This document shows positions 6,737 through 10,123 of a stretch of 10,123 bases of DNA, in pieces. Source of the stretch: PALSA-505 sp035308365 (GTDB lineage Bacteria > Actinomycetota > Actinomycetes > Streptosporangiales > Streptosporangiaceae). The first letter of the stretch is position 1. Each line of letters begins with the position of its first letter. The translations under genes and the position numbers were made by a program. The notes below the pieces were generated by a model that had not been told where the DNA came from, did not search any database, and saw nothing but the letters and a program-made list of their open reading frames with translations. The stretch is taken from the NCBI GenBank assembly GCA_035308365.1, contig DATGGU010000127.1, positions 1-10,123 on the forward strand. The letters run 5' to 3'.

Positions 6737-7489
6737 ATGCAGGCCGAAGTCAAGGGCAGCACGATGCCGGTGCTGGAGGTCTACCTCCAGCCCGGGGAGC
6801 AGTTGGTGTCACCGCACGGCGAGCTGTCGTGGATGTCGCCCAACGTGCGGATGTCCCAGACCACGTCGGCGGGCGGCAGCGGCGGCGGGCTCATGCAGGG
6901 CCTGAAGCGGGTGATGGGCGGCGGCAGCCTGTTCCTCACCACCTTCGAAGCCGGCGGTGGCCCCGGCATGGTCGCCTTCGCGGCCAAGCTGCCCGGTCAC
7001 ATCGTGCCCGTGGACGTCGGCAACGGCCAGTCCTACGTGGTGCACCGGCGCGGCTGGCTGTGCGGCACCGGTGGGATCACCCCCACCGTGGCGTTCCAGC
7101 AGTCGTTCCGCGGCGGCCTGTGGGGCGGCGAAGGCTTCATCCTGCAGCGGCTGGACGGCGAGGGCCGGGCCTGGGTCGAGCTGTCCGGCGAGCTGACCAC
7201 CTACACGCTCGAAGCGGGCCAGACGCTGCTCGTGCACCCCGGCCACATCGGCATGTTCCAGGCGCAGGTGCAATTCAGCATCACCCAGGTGCCGGGGATC
7301 GCCAACAAGCTCTTCGGCGGCGACGGATTCCACCTGGTGGCGCTCACCGGCCCCGGCCAGGTCTGGCTCCAGTCGATGCCGCTGCCCATCCTGGCCCACG
7401 CCCTGGAGCCCTACCTGAACGTGTCCGGCGAGCAAGCGGCCGCGGGCGGCACCGTCGGCGGGATCGTCGGCAACATCCTCCGCGGTTAG
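6737..7489 (+). CDS. AIM24 family (TIGR00266/DUF124-like) protein
   Basis: A 250-aa protein of the AIM24 family, named after a yeast mitochondrial protein; bacterial members form a compact beta-rich fold and have no settled function. Family features visible: the N-terminal LEVYLQPGEQLVSPHGELSWMSPNV, a glycine-rich segment GGSGGGLMQGLKRVMGGGSLFLTTFEA (about 46-73), then GMVAFAAKLPGHIVPVDV, and the C-terminal FGGDGFHLVALTGPGQVWLQSMP ahead of a hydrophobic helix and Gly-rich end. Two ATGs occur (6733 and 6737). The second is in the long frame and lies six bases from AGGAG at 6726-6730, so it is the start. It is divergent from the Nudix gene with ~100 bp between starts; TAGCGT near 6676 could be a -10 but no good -35 is seen. 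No transmembrane segment or signal peptide is evident. Confidence 0.85.
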   Translation: MQAEVKGSTMPVLEVYLQPGEQLVSPHGELSWMSPNVRMSQTTSAGGSGGGLMQGLKRVMGGGSLFLTTFEAGGGPGMVAFAAKLPGHIVPVDVGNGQSYVVHRRGWLCGTGGITPTVAFQQSFRGGLWGGEGFILQRLDGEGRAWVELSGELTTYTLEAGQTLLVHPGHIGMFQAQVQFSITQVPGIANKLFGGDGFHLVALTGPGQVWLQSMPLPILAHALEPYLNVSGEQAAAGGTVGGIVGNILRG

Positions 7490-7527
7490 GTTCGGTTGCC
7501 GGCCACGCCCGGTGGTTCCGTAAACTT

Positions 7528-7569
7528 TTGCCTGGACATAGAGGAATAGGAATATAGTTTTTAGACTAT
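7528..7569 (+). promoter_or_regulatory. AT-rich control region ahead of the PhzF operon
   Basis: The stretch just upstream of the PhzF start is sharply AT-rich. It holds three ATAG tetramers exactly 8 bp apart (7538, 7546, 7554) and an inverted repeat ATAGT-N6-ACTAT (7554-7558 and 7565-7569) running into the start codon. TATAGT (7553-7558) and TAGACT (7562-7567) resemble -10 hexamers; TTGCCT (7528-7533) is a possible -35, with a 19-bp spacer to TATAGT. There is no ribosome site at normal distance from the ATG (GAGG at 7541-7544 is 23 bases away), so a leaderless mRNA is plausible. An operator for the downstream HTH protein is inference. Confidence 0.45.
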
Positions 7570-8446
7570 GCCTATGCCTGCCTACATGATCGTGGACGTG
7601 TTCACCGGGACCCCGCTGGAGGGCAACCCCCTCGCCGTGTTCACCGACGCCCGCTCCATCCCGGCGGACCGGATGCAGCGGATAGCCAGGGAGATGAACC
7701 TCTCCGAGACCGTCTTCGTGCTCCCGCCCGAGCAGGCCGGTGACGCGCGGATCCGGATCTTCACGCCGGCCGGCGAGCTGCCCTTCGCCGGGCACCCGAC
7801 GCTCGGCACCGCCTACGTGCTCTGCGGCCAGCGCGGCCTGGACGCGATCGGCCTGGAGACCGGCGCCGGCCTCATCCGGGTGGACTTCGCCCCGAAGAAC
7901 GGCCAGCCCCCGCCCGGCCGCCCCGGCCTGCCCCACCCTCCGCCCCTGCCGGGCAGCATGCGCCAGCCCGTGCCCACCTGGGAGCTCTACGAGCGGGCAC
8001 CCGAACTGCTCGCCGCGCTGGGCGTGGCCGAAGCGCAACTCCCGGTCGAGGCCTACCGCAACGGCCCCAGGCACGTCTATGTCGCCCTGGACAGCGAGGA
8101 CGCGGTCCGCAACCTGCGCCCCGACTTCACCGCACTCGGCAAGCTGCCCGGCATCGGCATCTGCTGTTTCGCCGGCTCGGGCTCCCGCTGGAAGTCCCGC
8201 TGCTTCGTGCCCGCGCTCGGCGTCCCCGAGGACCCGGCGACCGGCTCGGCGGCCGGCCCGCTGGCCGTCCACCTGGCCAGGCACGGCAGGATCGAGTTCG
8301 GCCAGCAGATCGAGATCCGCCAGGGCGGGGAAATCGGCCGTCCCTCCATCCTGCTGGCCACGGCTGAGGCGGCGGACGGCCAGGTCACCGGCGTGCGGGT
8401 GGCGGGCTCGGCCGTGCTGGTTGCCCGCGGCGAGCTCCTTGCTTGA
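7568..8446 (+). CDS. PhzF family isomerase/epimerase-like protein
   Basis: A 292-aa two-lobed diaminopimelate-epimerase-fold protein of the PhzF family, named for the phenazine-pathway isomerase; most genomic members have unknown substrates. Motifs in order: IVDVFTGTPLEGNPLAVFTD (8-27), MNLSETVFVLPP with the presumed catalytic E47, RIFTPAGELPFAGHPTLG (63-80, including H76), and the second-lobe signature ALGVPEDPATGSAAGPLA with D222. These match the Glu/His/Asp trio of phenazine PhzF. A proline-rich stretch (NGQPPPGRPGLPHPPPLPG, 111-129) sits between the lobes and is richer in proline than usual. The ATG at 7568 is used; the ATG at 7574 is equally possible. No other phenazine gene is near, so a phenazine role is not supported. 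It overlaps the small HTH gene that follows, so the two form an operon. Confidence 0.92.
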   Translation: MPMPAYMIVDVFTGTPLEGNPLAVFTDARSIPADRMQRIAREMNLSETVFVLPPEQAGDARIRIFTPAGELPFAGHPTLGTAYVLCGQRGLDAIGLETGAGLIRVDFAPKNGQPPPGRPGLPHPPPLPGSMRQPVPTWELYERAPELLAALGVAEAQLPVEAYRNGPRHVYVALDSEDAVRNLRPDFTALGKLPGIGICCFAGSGSRWKSRCFVPALGVPEDPATGSAAGPLAVHLARHGRIEFGQQIEIRQGGEIGRPSILLATAEAADGQVTGVRVAGSAVLVARGELLA

Positions 8447-8741
8447 CAGCGCGGTGCTGGCCGCCCTGGCCAGCCCGAAACGGCTGCAGGTGCTGCAGTG
8501 GCTCAAGGATCCCCGGGCGCATTTCCCGCCCCAGCGCGACGGCGACCTGGTCGGGGACGGCGTGTGCGTCGTCTTCATCGCCCGCAAGCTGGGTGTCGCC
8601 CAGCCCACCGCGACCACGCACCTGCAGGCCCTGGCCCGGGCCGGCCTGGTGACATCCAAGCGGATCGGCCAGTGGACGTTCTACAAACGCGACGAGGCCG
8701 CGCTGGCGGCTCTCAAGGACACCATCGTCAGGGAGCTCTAA
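8439..8741 (+). CDS. Small ArsR-like winged-helix regulator
   Basis: A 100-aa stand-alone helix-turn-helix protein. It opens LLDSAVLAALASPKRLQVLQWL (read with initiator Met), has a loop with FPPQRDGDLVGDGVC, and then the recognition region FIARKLGVAQPTATTHLQAL followed by the wing RAGLVTSKRIGQWTFYKRDE. This is an ArsR-superfamily layout, but it lacks the ELCVCDL-type metal motif; a single Cys lies in DGVCVVF. The frame extends far upstream inside phzF with no meaning there, so the gene must begin near the phzF stop. TTG at 8439 is preferred (8-bp overlap, GGCGAG a few bases upstream, full first helix kept). GTG at 8454 or TTG at 8421 are alternatives. The overlap implies coupling to phzF, and autoregulation from the AT-rich leader is a reasonable inference. 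Its stop shares bases with that of the convergent hydrolase. Confidence 0.82.
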   Translation: MLDSAVLAALASPKRLQVLQWLKDPRAHFPPQRDGDLVGDGVCVVFIARKLGVAQPTATTHLQALARAGLVTSKRIGQWTFYKRDEAALAALKDTIVREL

Positions 8742-9580
8742 CGGGCGGCCGGAGACTCCTGGGCAGCAACGGGCCGCGCTTCGGCCCGCTCCGGCCGTGG
8801 CCAGGAGCTGCCGCGCAGCAGGACCCGGGCGACCAGCTCCGGGTCGTCGGTCATCGGCACGTGGCCACAGCCGCCGAGCCGGACGAACGTGGCGTCCGGC
8901 AGGCAGTCCCTGGCCACCAGGGCCTGGCGCGGGGGGAGCAGCCGGTCCTTGCTGCCCCAGGCGATCGTGACCGGGATGTTGCCGGGGATGCTCGCGGTGA
9001 ACGGGGTGCCGGCCTCCAGGATCGCGTTCATCGCCGGGACGGCCGCCATGAACGCCGCCATGTCACCTTCGGCCTGCTCCGGGCTCATCCGGGACGGCCT
9101 GCTCACGATCGTGGCGTACATCATCGCCCGCCCGGACGTGCTCTTCGCCAGCCGTGGCGCGATCGGTTCGATCCGGCGGCCCAGGATCTGCATGGTCCAG
9201 AAGATCCGCTTGGCGTACCCGAACTCCCGGTCGTTGCGCCAGAACCCGGCCGGCGACAGCGCCGTCACGCTCGCCGCCTGGCCGAGCGCGGCCGCCTCCA
9301 GCGCGATCCGGCCGCCGAGCGAGTTCCCGGCCAGGTGTGGCCGGCCGAGCCGGAGTTCCCCGGTCAGCTCGATCAGGTCCGCCGCGAGCGCCTCGGTCAC
9401 CGAGCGGTGGCTGAGGTCCAGCGGCGGCGACTCGCCGTGCCCGGGCAGATCGACCGTGATGACGTCGCGGTGCGGTGTGAGCAGCTCCAGTACGGCGTCC
9501 CAAGCCTGGCGCCGGTGGCCGAGCCCGTGCAGCAGCACGAGGGACGGTCCCGATCCCGCACGCGAGTATGCCAGCGTCAC
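8738..9580 (-). CDS. Alpha/beta hydrolase
   Basis: A 280-aa alpha/beta-hydrolase-fold enzyme. The oxyanion/HG motif LVLLHGLGHRRQAW lies at 14-27. The strand-turn VDLPGHGES is at 43-51. The nucleophile elbow GNSLGG is at 85-90 with S87, the acid is D212 in WGSKDRLLPP, and H240 lies in GGCGHVPMTDDPE. The triad is therefore complete, and the protein should be active as an esterase, lipase-like enzyme or C-C hydrolase; the substrate is unknown. There is no signal peptide, so it is probably cytoplasmic. The start is GTG at 9580, with AAAGGGGG seven to eight bases upstream, a good ribosome site. A Pro/Arg/Ala-rich tail follows the last helix. The upstream region carries palindromes (9593-9618) suited to a dimeric repressor, but no regulator gene is adjacent on that side. 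The stop codon (TAG, complement of 8738-8740) overlaps the stop of the convergent HTH gene. Confidence 0.93.
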   Translation of the reverse strand: MTLAYSRAGSGPSLVLLHGLGHRRQAWDAVLELLTPHRDVITVDLPGHGESPPLDLSHRSVTEALAADLIELTGELRLGRPHLAGNSLGGRIALEAAALGQAASVTALSPAGFWRNDREFGYAKRIFWTMQILGRRIEPIAPRLAKSTSGRAMMYATIVSRPSRMSPEQAEGDMAAFMAAVPAMNAILEAGTPFTASIPGNIPVTIAWGSKDRLLPPRQALVARDCLPDATFVRLGGCGHVPMTDDPELVARVLLRGSSWPRPERAEARPVAAQESPAAR

Positions 9581-9592
9581 GGCAGGCCCCCT

Positions 9593-9618
9593 TTACTAGC
9601 GAGTAACCTAGATGTTAC
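9593..9618. promoter_or_regulatory. Two overlapping palindromes upstream of the alpha/beta hydrolase
   Basis: TTACT-agcg-AGTAA (9593-9606) is a perfect 5-bp-arm inverted repeat. It overlaps GTAAC-ctagat-GTTAC (9603-9618), another perfect 5-bp-arm repeat. They lie 13-38 bp upstream of the GTG start, in the likely promoter or 5' leader. The first resembles the compact palindromes often bound by TetR-family repressors. The overlap suggests two alternative dimer positions. The binding protein is unknown. Confidence 0.6.
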
Positions 9619-9641
9619 ACCGCCGCCCTAAATGTTTCACC
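9607..9641. repeat. 15-bp direct repeat pair spaced 20 bp
   Basis: CCTAGATGTTACACC at 9607-9621 and CCTAAATGTTTCACC at 9627-9641 agree at 13 of 15 positions. Their starts are exactly 20 bp apart, about two helical turns, so bound proteins would face the same side of the DNA. The first copy overlaps the GTAAC/GTTAC palindrome. The pattern is typical of tandem activator or repressor sites upstream of the leftward hydrolase gene. Confidence 0.6.
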
Positions 9642-9662
9642 ACCCAAAACCGGCATTTCGTT

Positions 9663-9715
9663 ACGCCTGAGATTTGGCCGCCGTGGGATGTGAACCCGGC
9701 GGACCGGTCAGGCGT
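9663..9715. other. Nested inverted repeat (possible structured RNA, terminator or operator)
   Basis: ACGCCTGA (9663-9670) pairs perfectly with TCAGGCGT (9708-9715). Inside, CCGCCG (9678-9683) pairs perfectly with CGGCGG (9697-9702), leaving a 13-nt loop and small internal loops of 7 and 5 nt. There is no U-run on either side and no coding gene here, so its role is open: terminator relic, small RNA or protein-binding site. Confidence 0.4.
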
Positions 9716-9798
9716 CCTGGTTACGGGCGTGTCTGAGTAATCGTTGACAGAAATCGTTTTAGGATGGTCGGCAGGCAGTTGCTGGGGTGACGCGCGCT

Positions 9799-9803
9799 GG
9801 AGG
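9799..9803 (+). promoter_or_regulatory. Ribosome binding site of the broken NHL-repeat gene
   Basis: GGAGG lies eight bases before the ATG at 9812. A proper ribosome site in front of a frame that dies after 37 codons argues that a functional gene once began here. Confidence 0.5.
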
Positions 9804-9811
9804 AAGTGTTG

Positions 9812-9981
9812 ATGACTGTGCTGCGGACCGGGGGTTCGAGCAGGTTGAGACCGGCGTTCCCGCTGTCGCGGTGGCGGGGCTGCTGTCCGGAGCTGCCATG
9901 TCGGGGGCCAGCTCCGTGGCCGTAGCGCCGCCGGCCGCGGTGGACCGGACCGGCAACCTGGTGATCGCCGACGTGGACGGG
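9812..9981 (+). pseudogene. Remnant of a secreted NHL-repeat protein (frameshifted, truncated)
   Basis: From the ATG at 9812 the frame gives an Arg-rich start (MTVLRTGGSSRLRPAFPL, then SRWR) but reaches a TAG at 9923-9925. In the next frame, from about 9880, the reading is a signal-peptide-like core (GLLSGAAMSGASSVAVA) followed by AVDRTGNLVIADVD, which fits one NHL beta-propeller repeat well. Joining the two needs one extra base in the G4 run at 9876-9879, restoring SRWR-GLLSG. Normal NHL proteins carry several repeats; here only one is left before the sequence turns into an opposite-strand gene fragment near 9976-9982. I infer a secreted beta-propeller gene broken by both a frameshift and loss of its 3' end. 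A sequencing error could explain the frameshift but not the truncation. Confidence 0.5.
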
Positions 9982-9987
9982 CACGTC
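9970..9987. repeat. 6-bp inverted repeat at the NHL/DUF6036 junction
   Basis: GACGTG (9970-9975) and CACGTC (9982-9987) flank a 6-bp spacer. The left arm codes Asp-Val of the NHL repeat on the plus strand. The right arm, read on the minus strand, codes Asp-Val of RATRDV in the nucleotidyltransferase fragment. The two remnants therefore meet inside a shared hexamer in opposite orientation, as expected if microhomology guided an illegitimate rearrangement. The mechanism is inference. Confidence 0.45.
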
Positions 9988-10123
9988 ACGGGTGGCCCTG
10001 CGCGAGTCATAAGCGAGGGCCATCGCCGCACCGCCGAACACATACAGATCTGCCACCACGCCGCGCCTGGCAAGCCGGTCACCGAGGCGGCGGAAGGCCT
10101 CCTCGATGCCCGCGCGGTCGAGC

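Larger units (their letters stand above)
9721..10123 (-). pseudogene. DUF6036-like nucleotidyltransferase fragment, C-terminally truncated; 5' end outside window
   Basis: Reading in from the window edge on the minus strand, the frame gives LDRAGIEEAFRRLGDRLARR and then GVVADLYVFGGAAMALAYDS followed by RRATRDV. This is the N-terminal part of actinobacterial DUF6036 proteins, nucleotidyltransferase-fold relatives of AbiEii-type toxins (GG motif, then an RRATRDVD-like acidic site). Similarity stops at RATRDV, about 9982; intact proteins continue with further acidic catalytic residues and over a hundred more residues. The frame stays open to the TAA at 9721-9723, but that 85-90-residue tail is just the reverse strand of the NHL remnant plus intergenic DNA. 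The start codon must lie a few codons beyond the window. The catalytic site appears incomplete, so the product is probably non-functional. The family assignment is from memory of its conserved pattern. Confidence 0.6.

Noticed and set aside
6634..6762. Longer N-terminus for the Nudix protein (start at 6762)
   Set aside because: It would overlap the divergent AIM24 ribosome site and start, and the added residues resemble no Nudix N-terminus.
7499..7518. Possible terminator after the AIM24 gene (CCAC/GTGG)
   Set aside because: Only about 4 bp of stem with no U-run; too weak to call.
7740..8438. Upstream extension of the HTH frame within phzF
   Set aside because: The extension is Arg/Ser/Pro-rich and lies wholly inside phzF. 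Recognisable HTH sequence begins only at about 8439.
7568..8446. Phenazine biosynthesis locus
   Set aside because: Only a PhzF-family member is present. None of phzA, phzB, phzD, phzE or phzG is in the window, and most PhzF homologues lie outside phenazine pathways.
6809..8659. 616-codon open frame on the minus strand across the AIM24, PhzF and HTH genes
   Set aside because: Its translation is low-complexity (Gly/Ala/His/Arg rich) with no family motif. It is the antisense shadow of three well-supported plus-strand genes in GC-rich DNA.
8498..9631. 377-codon plus-strand frame across the HTH gene and the alpha/beta hydrolase
   Set aside because: Composition is Arg/Gly/Pro-rich without motifs, and the opposite strand holds a hydrolase with a complete triad.
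9744..9765. TTGACA (9744) and TAGGAT (9760) as a promoter for the NHL remnant
   Set aside because: The hexamers are each good, but the spacer is only 10 bp, and no acceptable -10 lies 16-18 bp from TTGACA.
1..10123. CRISPR array, tRNA, rRNA, transposase or integrase
   Set aside because: No regularly spaced repeat array, no cloverleaf or T-loop context, and no transposase or integrase motif in any credible frame.

Overview
The window reads as actinobacterial chromosome: GC-rich throughout, with GTG and TTG starts and strong third-position G/C. It encodes proteins tied to mycothiol and coenzyme F420 chemistry. The DapB sequence resembles mycobacterial and Pseudonocardiales DapB (GVLGAKGRMG near the N-terminus, ELHHPAKADAPSGTA at the active site). 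Pseudonocardiales or a relative is a reasonable guess, but the exact taxon is inference.

Left third (1-3192, + strand): a conserved core block. It holds the 3' part of pnp (polynucleotide phosphorylase, running in from outside the window), an M16 zinc peptidase (pepR-like) and dapB (lysine/peptidoglycan precursor synthesis). Consecutive genes overlap by 4 bp (GTGA, then ATGA), so they are almost certainly one translationally coupled operon.

Middle (3212-8741): small accessory metabolic and regulatory genes in alternating orientation. A mycothiol-dependent maleylpyruvate isomerase/DinB-fold protein (-) is divergent from a fused ArsR-type HTH plus SRPBCC regulator (+), with an AT-rich inverted repeat between them. 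The regulator's 3' end overlaps tail-to-tail with an F420-dependent LLM oxidoreductase (-). That gene is divergent from a single-domain XdhC-like protein (+), which meets a Nudix hydrolase (-) across a hairpin. The Nudix gene is divergent from an AIM24-family protein (+). A PhzF-family protein then overlaps a small ArsR-like regulator (+), an apparent two-gene operon behind an unusually AT-rich leader.

Right end (8738-10123): an alpha/beta hydrolase (-) shares stop-codon bases with the upstream regulator. Its upstream region holds overlapping palindromes, a 20-bp-phased direct repeat and a nested hairpin. The last ~320 bp look like a gene graveyard. A frameshifted signal peptide plus one NHL repeat (+) runs head-on into a truncated DUF6036-type nucleotidyltransferase (-), and the two coding remnants meet at a short inverted repeat.

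I see no rRNA, tRNA, CRISPR array or transposase. No clearly new multi-gene system is evident. The best leads are the two regulator/enzyme modules with their candidate operators, the complex control region at 9593-9715, and the remnant junction near 9970-9987.
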